A stretch of DNA of 64,000 nucleotides from Pseudomonas japonica (GTDB taxonomy: Bacteria; Pseudomonadota; Gammaproteobacteria; Pseudomonadales; Pseudomonadaceae): positions 1-64,000 of the forward strand of contig NZ_JAAMQU010000009.1 in assembly GCF_013522925.1 (NCBI RefSeq). Direction: 5' to 3'. Positions 26,201 to 34,420 of this stretch are shown piece by piece (positions within the stretch are counted from its first letter, which is position 1; every line of letters starts with the position of its first letter). A program made the position numbers and the translations under genes. Under the pieces are notes generated by a model that saw only the letters and a program-made list of their open reading frames with translations, was not told the DNA's origin and searched no databases.

Positions 26201-27656
26201 TCAGATAGGCGCCTCCCACATCCACGGCCTTGACCAGGGCTATCGCGCTATCGTCGTCCAGCCAGGCAGGAATTGTCTTACCCTCCCGAGGGCTGATCGC
26301 CATCCACCCCGCAGGGCGCCCGCCAGTGTTCAGCAAGCTGAGATCCACCAGGCTGATCTGCTGCTCACTCAAATGAATACTGCCGCCGCCCCCGGCAATG
26401 GAAAGGAGGTCATCGTCGGTGCGGGTGAAGATGCGCACCACCACGTCGTCCGGGTCGGCCAATGGCGCAAGGGGATGCTCTCTTGCAGCCTGCTCGATCA
26501 ACCGCTGTCGGGCGTACTGCGCCGCCGTCGGAATGCCCGAGAGGAAGCCGTCATCGCCGGTGGTACGCCGGGCAGCGAGCAGCGCATCAAGGCCAAGGGC
26601 ATAGCGTAGGCGGTCGCTCTTGCTGGCCTCGGTCAGCCAGCGCGGCAGTTGATGCTTCAGGGTATTGCGGCGGGCAAGCCGATGCCCGTTGTCGAGCGTC
26701 CACCCGGGAATGGTAGCCTCCATCGTTGCAGAGAACGTGTCTGCGTCGAGGCTGGATTCACGCAACGCTTCGGCTTTGTCGAGCGCACACGCCAGATAAT
26801 CCTCCAGTATCACGACGGCCCAGGCGGAAAACGGGTCTCCCGCTACAATGGCTTCGCCTACCACTGGCAAGGGATCGCCGAAATAGCGAGTAGCCGCCGC
26901 CGCGTCAGGGAAACGCCGAAATCCGGTGTCCGCACTAAAGGCTATGCATGCCGATGCAGTGGCCGGGCCCGACACTAGCAGCGTCGGCGCCGATTCACCA
27001 ACAGTACGCAGTAACCGTACCTGGCCCCGCTCCGGTTCGGCGGCTGGGGCTGCCGAAGGCGGCAGGCCGAGCGACACGCGAACCATGGCCCGCTCCGAAG
27101 CCGACAGCAGGCCCGCAGCTTCGCTATCGCCCATGGCCTGATTCACCCGTTCCTTCAGGTACGCAGCCATCCAGGCCCAAGGGCTTTCGCCGTTTTCGTC
27201 GGGAGCTTGCCAATATTCCATCCAACGTTCGCACCAGGCGTCCACAACGAAGGGGCTGACAAGATCGATTTCCTCGATGACCCTGTTCATGTCACCGGCT
27301 AACCGAGCGGGGTATTCACTGCCCCGCTCCAGGGTGAGAAAGGTTTCCTCGGCGGACAGCGGAAGAGGTGCGCCGGCGATGAAGCGGTCCAGAATGGCCG
27401 CCGCCAGCGGCTGAATCTGATAGCGCACGAACGCCAGCTGTCGCTGTTCCTGGCGCCACAGGCTGTGCCCGAGCGCCAGGGTATCGGGTAGCGTGTGGTT
27501 AGCGCCTTGTGCGGGCAAGGCCGCTGCGAGCGCGGGACCCAGCAGGTCCATTGCGGCATTTTCGAGGGTCGGCCCATCCGCCAGTCGGCGGGCTACCGGG
27601 CCGGGTAGCCAGTGAAGTGGAACGGAACGAGAGACGGCAGTATACGGATCGGGCAT
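23163..27656 (-). CDS. Giant DUF6543/dermonecrotic-toxin-domain-like protein, frameshifted near its end
   Basis: The frame as written encodes 1,497 residues; repaired, the protein would be 1,517. It is a paralogue of the 1,579-residue product upstream. Shared blocks include SGIPTAAQYARQRLIEQA and PAWLDDDSAIALVKAVDVG (typical of DUF6543, the domain annotated as dermonecrotic toxin), LRFGQGDEFSPMP, LRLRLRGGAPKRRIE, a long helical middle, an arginine/proline-rich linker and the C-terminal WYAHFHY block. No signal peptide, leucine-rich repeats or NEL ubiquitin-ligase domain are visible. The last 28 residues are out of family because of a frameshift near 23245. ATG 27656 has AGGAG upstream. Function is unknown; a secreted effector is a guess. 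Confidence 0.7.
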   Translation of the reverse strand: MPDPYTAVSRSVPLHWLPGPVARRLADGPTLENAAMDLLGPALAAALPAQGANHTLPDTLALGHSLWRQEQRQLAFVRYQIQPLAAAILDRFIAGAPLPLSAEETFLTLERGSEYPARLAGDMNRVIEEIDLVSPFVVDAWCERWMEYWQAPDENGESPWAWMAAYLKERVNQAMGDSEAAGLLSASERAMVRVSLGLPPSAAPAAEPERGQVRLLRTVGESAPTLLVSGPATASACIAFSADTGFRRFPDAAAATRYFGDPLPVVGEAIVAGDPFSAWAVVILEDYLACALDKAEALRESSLDADTFSATMEATIPGWTLDNGHRLARRNTLKHQLPRWLTEASKSDRLRYALGLDALLAARRTTGDDGFLSGIPTAAQYARQRLIEQAAREHPLAPLADPDDVVVRIFTRTDDDLLSIAGGGGSIHLSEQQISLVDLSLLNTGGRPAGWMAISPREGKTIPAWLDDDSAIALVKAVDVGGAYLKLLHGALTTGEEAARRRHTFKAMVAAQVPLLALELRLKQECGFDEQGVALVRRSFVPDNELPRPKVARLGLEAAIGLPPDIATGMFLLHQPEASDTVVLYAPLASQPLRQFQSRGKLMEAIMDEPQLRQMVLSWLSEMAQTRYRNGGLRAPHWLRFGQGDEFSPMPTITPATVTPVPVQGNPLDAFYEGVVDALTLAADRQTVSNQESFWISAREVGWLMFNQVTPFLSGPAATAGWLIQIGHALDEHFNGVGTVDTPPDSGVDELLFDIALALVSEASTRTLGTPSSTGNVEMVTGHASPTALPERVVLEAGWGTATMALNAALRQRLHQLATPRPTDLPPQVPAGPLKGLLQDDRRWLAWIDGALFEVAPGNGEAVVLDPVSGEANGPWLRRDEAGRWRLDLRLRLRGGAPKRRIEQQRELNRQRRERARQCLSEIERTYRVVRAAGVEGDKAISAAISAGNTGAAHARRLEEAARVSQALDTCAGLREEYEGISAEVAMPERGKELTVALTAEANLCAYYLSLNRDLLMDQLNAAQVSAPAFQGDEVMQPAEVTAWFAFLHEYQDVADAGVRWRMRLDERMRKLGEIPVAGRAALAALEPKMATFRQLIEYRALSVYTELSLMEEPMVGDDSVRRSVHEAMKPLTLGLNTHKEMTLDTALARGAALELLDGVIHTYQAAEDTLQWLRQTLRPEYVSSALDRLSEMLAALQADAEAWLGRLLREATAPTPAPAHPSAGAAHGGRRVIRTRTRGAVVARVRAKPEKPAEEIAEVVSPLDNTVVARFEQDPAHGDWVEQPPAAASPSNRGPHDDLERLAEEADRQLEGATRQLQQAPRLARVTRIPLELEELLTGSARNLADLADRIEGGLTHRNETDVAVEAWGSAERKARALRDMAARLISQGRTLRIRLTKAALPTAERVRYLVQEREARVERSGSRVALKGQGKRKDLVQEYAIREPNGTVLWYAHFHYASLDAADSQYVAGAFENGEPAFYRATSPAGASGLGCRRA

Positions 27657-27710
27657 GGTGAGGCTCCTGATGGCAAAGGAGCACGGAGTGTCGCTGCGTT
27701 CCAGCAGGCG

Positions 27711-27734
27711 GGGGCGATACAGGAATACCGCCCC
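27711..27734 (-). terminator. Hairpin between the two giant genes
   Basis: GGGGCGATA at 27711-27719 and TACCGCCCC at 27726-27734 form a stem with one mismatch and a 6-base loop. It lies 13 bases past the stop of the first giant gene and about 55 bases before the start of the second, so it could attenuate read-through. Confidence 0.4.
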
Positions 27735-27747
27735 GGCCAGGCCCTTG

Positions 27748-30700
27748 TCAGGGCAGAGAGAGGAACAGCCGTCGGGCCGCCGTCAGGTCGATCCTGCTGC
27801 GGTAGATCCCGATGACTTCCTCATTGTCACGGGCTTGCTGGAGTTGTTTCTGATACCCGTCGAACCGCTGGGTCACGGTTTTGAGGTGAGCGGCAGTAAA
27901 CCGTTCCGCTGACGAGGTCGTGGTGTCGTAGTGAAAGTGAGCGTACCAAAGCGGATGCCGCTGGCGGTCCTGAATCTCGTACTCCTGAACAAAGTCACGC
28001 CGCCCGCCGCGCCCTAGAGGCGTGCGCCCGCCGAGCTTGCGGATGGTGACCTCCCCTTGCTCCACCAGGAAATCGAGCCGCGCGACCGTAGGCAACAGGC
28101 TCTTGCTGATCTCCACGCGTGCGTGTGTCCCCGTGCGCCGGGCAATGCCCGCCAGGTCCCGAAGTTCGTGAGCCTTGCGCTCGGCCGACCCACGCTGTTG
28201 TATTGCCGCATCGGTTTCGTTGAGCTGGGTGAGTGCTTCTTCGATGTCCTCGGCCGCCGCCTCCAGTCGTCGTGCGCTGCCGTGATACAGATCCTCGATC
28301 TCGACCGGCACCCGGGTGGCCAGCTTGAACCGTGCCAGCGTACTCACTTCTTCTCGTACCTGGCGCATCGCTTTATCTGCTTCGGCGACCAGGCTGTCGA
28401 GGCGTGCGCCCAATCCTTGCGCCGGCTGGCGCACGGGCACCGCTGGCTTGTTCCACGCGCCCGTGGTGGAGTCCTGGCGCCAGGTCGCCAATACCCGGCC
28501 ATTGGAAATAACCTGCGCCACCTTTTGTTGCGTCCGGTGATCGGTATGGGTATGAGCCATCACCGACTCCCCTTCAGCGGTAACAATGACCTCCGTGGCG
28601 ACAGGCTGTGGCGTGCTTGAGGCAGGGCGCGGAACGCTCGTTGCGGAGGCCGGCCGCGGACGGGGCCGACGCGGCGCATTCCGGCGGGCGCTTGCGCTGG
28701 ACACTACAGGCGTTACGGCACTGCGCACCAGCTCTCCCATGCGGGCCTCAGCATCCTCTCGCATCGCCACGGCTATGCGCTCGAAGCGCTCCAGGGCCGG
28801 CATCACCCCTTCGGCGGCGAGCAGTTCCTTGAACACACGCAGCGCATCTTCCACGCGCTGATAGTGATGAAGGGCGGTATCAAGAACTTCCATCGTTTGC
28901 TGGGGTGTAGCTGAGGGGTCGGCGATCAGGTCGGCATGGGATGTACCGTGGACCAACAGCGGCTCCAGCGCTCGGTGCACCTGCTCGGCCAGTGCCGGAT
29001 TGCCACGAAGCGGCTCCATCACCAGGCCCAGTTCACAATAGGCCAGGGAGGATCGCAACTCCATTGGCGAGTGGAAGGTGTCCACGGCCCGGGCATTGTG
29101 TTCCAGTGTACGAGCGCCGAGCCGTGGAATCGCTTCGATCTGCCGGACCGTATCATGATGCAACTGAACATAGATCAGGGATTGCTCGGTCAGGTCCCGG
29201 TAGCGCTCGATGAAATTGACCCACCCTGCAGGATCACGAAGCACCAGCTCGTTCAGCGCCTTTTCGCTGACTTTCAGATAAGGCGAGTCCTGAACGCACA
29301 AACGCGAGAGCTGGGAAAGGTTGTCCGTGATGGTCCGGCTGATGTGCAATTGCCTGGCAAGCACTTCGCAGATCCGCTCGGCGTAATCGGTAAGGGGCGT
29401 GGCCTTGTTCAACCCTTCGTAGGCCGAAATGAGCTGGGCGCCGTGTTCGTGCCCCTCTCGCAGTAGCTTATCCAGGGCCTCCCTGTCGTCCATGGCCGGC
29501 TCGTCGTGCTGTGAGGCATGCTCGACTCGCTCAGCAACGCTGTTTGCGCGTGTGCGCAGGGATTCGTAGTAGCCTACGATCTCAGCGTAAAGGCGTTCGC
29601 CCTGCTGGCGATCCACTTCGTTCTGGTGTCGACGCGCCTCGATCCGCCGCTTTGGCCCGCCCCCGCGCAGCCGTAGCCGCAGATCAAGGGCCCAGCGCCC
29701 GGCCTCGTCCCGGCGGATAAACGGCCCCTCCTGGCCTTCAGGGCCAACGATCCTGAGGTCGACGTCTTCGACGCTGACCGCGTAGTAATTGTGCTGCCAC
29801 TTCATCAACCATTGCCGATCGTCCAGATAAAGCCCTTGATACGGCCCATGGGGGATGGGGCTCAGCGGCTCGCTGGGCGGGCTGGCGCGCAGCGCGGCCA
29901 ACGCTTGTGTCTGGGTTGGCGAAGGCACCAGGCTGACGGCGGACCAACTCAGGTCCAGGTCAAGCGGCCGGCTCACGGCTTTCGCTTCCGCGACCGCCGT
30001 TTCAGCCCAGCCCAGCATAGCCACCGGCCTGGGAGGCTGCGGAGCTGGCGCCTCTGGCGGCTCGGATGCCTCGTCGACCGCACCGTCGCCGATCGCTCCA
30101 CCTGGGCTGGGCTCAGGTTCCTGCAGGCGCTCGGGTTCATCCACCGGCCAATGGACAGCTTCGCTCAGAAGCAGCATTGCAACGCTGAACAACAGGTTGG
30201 TTCGGGCCGCTGCCGATGCGCTTTGCGACTGATCGAGGGTGTTGAGGTAAACGTTGAAGGCATCGCTGAGTTGAACCAGCCAACCCGCGGTCGCCAGCGG
30301 GCCGTTCAGCACGGGCATCAAGCCGGTAAATAGCGTTTGCGCAAGGTGGCCAAGCGAAACCCAGCGGTCTTCGGCATTTGAAACCGAGCGCCGCTCGGCC
30401 ATATCAATCAGGGCCTTCACCACCTGCTCATAGAGTGTGTGCAATCGCGGAGCAGCCAGCGGCACCAGTACCGGGCGGGCCGGCGACGGAACCTGTAACG
30501 GCGCGAACTCATCACCCTGGCCAAAACGCGCGACGCGTGGCTCCCGCAGGCCTCCCCGGCTATAGCGCGAACGACCCAGGTCGGTCATCCAGAGCAGTGC
30601 GCTCTCTTGAAGCTCGCCAGGGGCGCACAGCTCATCCCATAACGCATCAAGTGAGCTGAACTGGCGAAGCGGCTTGGCGTGCAAGGGCCGGTACAGTACG

Positions 30701-32487
30701 CAGGGCGCGGAAGGATCGGTATCCCGGGTAAAAAGGTAGGTGCCAGCGATAATATCGACACCGTACTGCGCGCCGGCGGTCACACCCAATCCCACAAGAT
30801 GGGCGGGCTCTGGTGTGGGTAGCGCCCCAAGGCCCTCCTCCACCAATTGATAACCGTCGCGGTCCATGGCGCATTCGCCTCGCAGCATCAACTCCCAGGC
30901 CAGCAGGGGTAGCTGAAGGGTAACCTGATGGCCGAACAGGGTTTGCCGGGCTTGTGATTCAGGCCCTTCTACCAGCCGCCTTCGAAGCATCGCGGGGTAC
31001 TGCTCACCAACGTCGATAGCGCGGACCAGGGCCTTTAGTTCATCCTCATTCAACCAGGCGGGCACGGTTGTACCGGGGCGGGCCGCGATATCCAACCAGG
31101 CTGCTTCATGGGCAGTCAGGTTATCGATGGCCAGCGCGGTCACGCTTAGTGCTTCCTTCAAGAAGTGCGGCTCCGACGGCCCCCCTGTGACTGCAATCGG
31201 ATCGGGTACCACAGAAACAAGCGTCAGTACGAGGTGCTCCGGCACCAATGCCGGCCCTTCCGGGTGCAACCGGGCGGCCTCGTCGCGAAGGCGCTGGTAT
31301 ACGTAGGCTTCAAGGGTGGGAATGTCATGGAGAAACCAGCTCCCCGTCACTTGTGGCCAGCTCAGAGCAAGCTGTGCAAGTGCGCCCGCGAAATGCCAGC
31401 GGTCGACCGCCGGCGCCCGACGCAGCCAGTCGGGCAGCGCTCGTTGCAAGTCGCGAGCATTGCGCTCCTGCCTTCTGGCATCGATCTGAAAGAAACCGGT
31501 GACCACATCGCTCGACGCTTTCAAAAGTGAGGTCGCTGACAAGGACTCTGTCATACGAACCCAGCCTGTTACTCCGCTAAGCTGGATCAATTGAGTTTGC
31601 AACAGGCTGCGGGCCAGCGCGCAGAACACATCACCGGTCGCCTCCACCCGTTGCAGGGTCGCATCCTCAGCCCCGTCCCAACGGCTCAGCATCGCGTCGA
31701 TGGCGTCCCGCAATGCCCGGGTGGAGGGAAAATACCGCAGCCCTCCATTCTGCGAAAACAGCAGGTGGTCATCGCCCTGGCCGTCCCCGGTAAAGCTGAC
31801 CAATAATTGCGGATCGAGCCTCGCATCGAACGGCAATGCCGTATCGCCTTCCTGTATCTGCAGCAGGTATACCCTGACCGGATCGGCAGGTCGCTGCCCA
31901 AGGATGGCTTCGTTTTTGCGCCATGTGGCAACCGTCAGGCCTGCTTCATAGGCGTGCATCGGCAAGGTTTCAGCGCTGCGCCCGCTATGCAAGCCCTCGA
32001 TAAAGCTGGCTCGCGCATAGTCAGCCATCCATCTCCAGTGGGTCTCGCCCTGGGAATCCGTTTCGCTCCAGAACAGGGCAAGGGCCTCCTCGAACGATTC
32101 GATCAGGGTCGGCCGCACCGCGTCCAGTTCTTGAGCCATGCATTGCAGGTCGACTGCAAGCTCCGTCCATTGGGCACCCTGCTTCTGGATCAAGGTTTGA
32201 TAACCGGGCACTACCGTGAGCGCCGTCTCACGTACGAAGAGGTCAATGAGCAGTTCGGGCAGCACCACATAGTTCAACTCCCCCTCTGCCCCGCCGGTTA
32301 GAGGCCACGCCAGAGCAAGGCTGCCGGGGTCAGCCTCGACAGGTGGCTGCAACCGCAAGAGCGCCTGCCCGACCAGGCGCGAAGCGGTAGATAACAAGCT
32401 CGGTTGGCGGCGAAAACGTTTAACTGCGGCCCCGGCGACCGGGGAGTAACGGGTGATAACACTGGGAAGGCTTAGAGGCACAGGCAT
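27748..32487 (-). CDS. Giant DUF6543/dermonecrotic-toxin-domain-like protein
   Basis: The protein has 1,579 residues. Residues about 340-640 look like the DUF6543 (dermonecrotic toxin) domain, with HDIPTLEAYVYQRL near 388 and VPAWLNEDELKALVRAIDVG near 475. A mildly hydrophobic stretch lies near 715-745 (LFTGLMPVLNGPLATAGWLV), then a proline/glutamate-rich linker (785-822), the block LDLRLRLRGGGPKRRIE near 934-950, a long helical region (950-1260), an Arg/Pro-rich linker (1265-1300), and a conserved C-terminal domain from about 1480 (WYAHFHY, then AHLKTVTQRF). It lacks LRR and NEL domains and a signal peptide. ATG 32487 has AGGAG upstream. It heads a two-gene unit with its paralogue. Cell target and secretion route are unknown. 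Confidence 0.7.
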   Translation of the reverse strand: MPVPLSLPSVITRYSPVAGAAVKRFRRQPSLLSTASRLVGQALLRLQPPVEADPGSLALAWPLTGGAEGELNYVVLPELLIDLFVRETALTVVPGYQTLIQKQGAQWTELAVDLQCMAQELDAVRPTLIESFEEALALFWSETDSQGETHWRWMADYARASFIEGLHSGRSAETLPMHAYEAGLTVATWRKNEAILGQRPADPVRVYLLQIQEGDTALPFDARLDPQLLVSFTGDGQGDDHLLFSQNGGLRYFPSTRALRDAIDAMLSRWDGAEDATLQRVEATGDVFCALARSLLQTQLIQLSGVTGWVRMTESLSATSLLKASSDVVTGFFQIDARRQERNARDLQRALPDWLRRAPAVDRWHFAGALAQLALSWPQVTGSWFLHDIPTLEAYVYQRLRDEAARLHPEGPALVPEHLVLTLVSVVPDPIAVTGGPSEPHFLKEALSVTALAIDNLTAHEAAWLDIAARPGTTVPAWLNEDELKALVRAIDVGEQYPAMLRRRLVEGPESQARQTLFGHQVTLQLPLLAWELMLRGECAMDRDGYQLVEEGLGALPTPEPAHLVGLGVTAGAQYGVDIIAGTYLFTRDTDPSAPCVLYRPLHAKPLRQFSSLDALWDELCAPGELQESALLWMTDLGRSRYSRGGLREPRVARFGQGDEFAPLQVPSPARPVLVPLAAPRLHTLYEQVVKALIDMAERRSVSNAEDRWVSLGHLAQTLFTGLMPVLNGPLATAGWLVQLSDAFNVYLNTLDQSQSASAAARTNLLFSVAMLLLSEAVHWPVDEPERLQEPEPSPGGAIGDGAVDEASEPPEAPAPQPPRPVAMLGWAETAVAEAKAVSRPLDLDLSWSAVSLVPSPTQTQALAALRASPPSEPLSPIPHGPYQGLYLDDRQWLMKWQHNYYAVSVEDVDLRIVGPEGQEGPFIRRDEAGRWALDLRLRLRGGGPKRRIEARRHQNEVDRQQGERLYAEIVGYYESLRTRANSVAERVEHASQHDEPAMDDREALDKLLREGHEHGAQLISAYEGLNKATPLTDYAERICEVLARQLHISRTITDNLSQLSRLCVQDSPYLKVSEKALNELVLRDPAGWVNFIERYRDLTEQSLIYVQLHHDTVRQIEAIPRLGARTLEHNARAVDTFHSPMELRSSLAYCELGLVMEPLRGNPALAEQVHRALEPLLVHGTSHADLIADPSATPQQTMEVLDTALHHYQRVEDALRVFKELLAAEGVMPALERFERIAVAMREDAEARMGELVRSAVTPVVSSASARRNAPRRPRPRPASATSVPRPASSTPQPVATEVIVTAEGESVMAHTHTDHRTQQKVAQVISNGRVLATWRQDSTTGAWNKPAVPVRQPAQGLGARLDSLVAEADKAMRQVREEVSTLARFKLATRVPVEIEDLYHGSARRLEAAAEDIEEALTQLNETDAAIQQRGSAERKAHELRDLAGIARRTGTHARVEISKSLLPTVARLDFLVEQGEVTIRKLGGRTPLGRGGRRDFVQEYEIQDRQRHPLWYAHFHYDTTTSSAERFTAAHLKTVTQRFDGYQKQLQQARDNEEVIGIYRSRIDLTAARRLFLSLP

Positions 32488-32833
32488 TGCAGGCTCCTGG
32501 TGGGTTGGGAGGCCACCATGCAACCGTAGACGGGGGCAGGTTGTGTGGTACGCAAGTACCGCTTCGCTTCAACCCAGCGGGTTGCTGATTCACGCCTACA
32601 CTCATTGGGGCAAGTCCGTAGTGCCAATGCAAAGAAATCCGAAACTTCTGAGTGCCGCCCGGGTCAGGTAAACAGTGAGTGATGCGCGGTTTTGAGCGTG
32701 CCCTTACCCACCCCTCCAGGAGCGATTCATACCGCGTGTTTCACCCGCGGGCCGGCCATACGAGCGGCATTGGGGTCGGATTAGAAAAACCATAGATCTG
32801 CCAGAAGTCATTTACGCTACGGGAGAGAGTTTG
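32488..32833. other. Divergent intergenic region upstream of glgA
   Basis: The 346-base region between the giant gene (minus) and glgA (plus) has no gene. It carries an RpoS-like -10 at 32596-32602, a weak AlgU-like pair (AAACTT at 32642 and TCAGGT at 32664, 16 bases apart) and short inverted repeats such as GGTACGCAAGTACC near 32547. The long untranslated leader of glgA (over 160 bases from either promoter) is notable. Confidence 0.5.
32596..32602 (+). promoter_or_regulatory. RpoS-like -10 element of glgA
   Basis: CTACACT, preceded by C and followed by CATT, fits the stationary-phase sigma consensus KCTAYRCT in all but its first base. It lies 231 bases before the glgA ATG. No clear -35 is present, which RpoS promoters tolerate. 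A visual match only. Confidence 0.4.
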
Positions 32834-34405
32834 ATGATCAGTGCCGCTGTCGAAACCCATGGAGAGCGTTTCAATCAGCAGGTCAGCGAGGTTGCCTCGC
32901 TGCCGGCTATCACTTCGACCAGCAGGGTGCTGCAACCGGACCACACGGCGAATCCGAACCGCAAGAAAGTGCTGTTCGTGACATCGGAAATGGCGGATCT
33001 GATCAAGGCCGGGGGCCTGGGCGACGTGTCGGCGGCATTGCCCCGCGCGATGAGCCACCTGCACGACGTGCGCGTGCTTATCCCCGGCTACCCTCAAGTG
33101 CTGGAAAGCGACAACCCTATCCACATCGTGGGCGAACTGGGCGGCCACGCCGCCTTGCCACCTTGCAAGGTCGGGCGTATGGACACTGCCGATGGGCTGG
33201 TGATCTACGTGCTGATCTGTCCCGAACTGTATGAGCGCGACGGCAACCCCTACGGCGCCGTCAACGGCCGGGACTGGCCCGATAACCACATCCGCTTCGC
33301 CCGCCTCGGCCTGGCCGCCTGCGACATCGCCGCCGGCCACGGCATGGTGCACTGGAAACCCGACCTGGTTCACGCCCACGACTGGCCGAGCGGCCTGGCC
33401 CCGGCCTACATGCACTGGCGCGGCGTGAACGTCCCCACCCTGTTTACCATCCACAACCTGGCCTACCAGGGCGTCGTGAGCCTGGCCTGCTGCCCGGAGC
33501 TGGGTATTCCCGAGCACGCCCTGCAGCAGGAAGGCATGGAGTTTTACGGCAAGCTGTCGTTCCTCAAGGCCGGCATGGCCTACTCCAGCCATATCACCAC
33601 GGTGAGTGCTACCTACGCCGAAGAGATCACCACGCCGGAGTTCGGCTGCGGGCTGGACGGCTTCCTCACCAGCAAGGCGCATCAGGGCTTGCTCAGCGGT
33701 ATCCCTAACGGCATCGACGCCAGCTGGGATTCGGCCACCGACCCTCACCTGGTTTGCCCCTTCAGCCTGAACGATTGGGACGGCAAGGCGGTGAACGCCG
33801 AGCATGTGCGCAACCTGTTCGGCCTGGAGCCTTCCACTGGCCCGCTGTTCGCGGTGGTGTCGCGCCTGGTGTACCAGAAAGGCCTGGACCTCACCGAAGG
33901 GGTGACTGACTACATCGTACGCAACGGCGGCCAGATCGCGATCATCGGCCGAGGCGAGCCTGAAGAAGAACAGGCCATGCGCGACCTGGCCAAGCGCTAT
34001 CCGGGGCAGGTGTCAGCCCGTATCGGCTTCAACGAAACCGATGCCCGGCGCATGTTCGCTGGCAGCGACTTCTTGCTGATGCCTTCCCGCTACGAACCTT
34101 GCGGCCTGAGCCAGATGTACGCCCAGCGATTCGGTTCGCTGCCCGTGGCACGCAAAACGGGCGGCCTGGCCGACACCATCGAAGACGGTGTGACCGGTTT
34201 CCTGTTCGACGAACCTTCGGTGGCGGCCTACGAAGAGGCCCTGAAGCGCGCCTTCTACGCCTTCAGCAAGCCGGACCTGCTGAACGCCATGCGCTGCCGC
34301 GCCATGACCCAACCGTTCAACTGGTCGCAGGCCGTTGAACCCTACGCCGAACTTTATACAAAGCTGGTCAACCGCTCACATGGGCGGGCCGGGCGGCATT
34401 ACTGA
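32834..34405 (+). CDS. glgA: Glycogen synthase GlgA (GT5)
   Basis: This 523-residue glycosyltransferase family 5 enzyme adds glucosyl units from ADP-glucose (or a related donor) to alpha-1,4-glucan. The N-terminal motif KAGGLGDVSAALPRA corresponds to KTGGLADV, which binds the donor, and the C-terminal E-X7-E region reads SRYEPCGLSQMYAQRFG. About 45 extra residues precede the first Rossmann strand (KKVLFVTSEMADL). ATG 32834 follows a GGGAGAGAG site; the TTG directly before it is less likely. It leads the plus-strand group glgA-treZ-malQ-treY-DUF2934, with a 15-base gap to treZ. No glgC is present in this window. Confidence 0.92.
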   Translation: MISAAVETHGERFNQQVSEVASLPAITSTSRVLQPDHTANPNRKKVLFVTSEMADLIKAGGLGDVSAALPRAMSHLHDVRVLIPGYPQVLESDNPIHIVGELGGHAALPPCKVGRMDTADGLVIYVLICPELYERDGNPYGAVNGRDWPDNHIRFARLGLAACDIAAGHGMVHWKPDLVHAHDWPSGLAPAYMHWRGVNVPTLFTIHNLAYQGVVSLACCPELGIPEHALQQEGMEFYGKLSFLKAGMAYSSHITTVSATYAEEITTPEFGCGLDGFLTSKAHQGLLSGIPNGIDASWDSATDPHLVCPFSLNDWDGKAVNAEHVRNLFGLEPSTGPLFAVVSRLVYQKGLDLTEGVTDYIVRNGGQIAIIGRGEPEEEQAMRDLAKRYPGQVSARIGFNETDARRMFAGSDFLLMPSRYEPCGLSQMYAQRFGSLPVARKTGGLADTIEDGVTGFLFDEPSVAAYEEALKRAFYAFSKPDLLNAMRCRAMTQPFNWSQAVEPYAELYTKLVNRSHGRAGRHY

Positions 34406-34420
34406 TCGAGGAGCGCCGAC

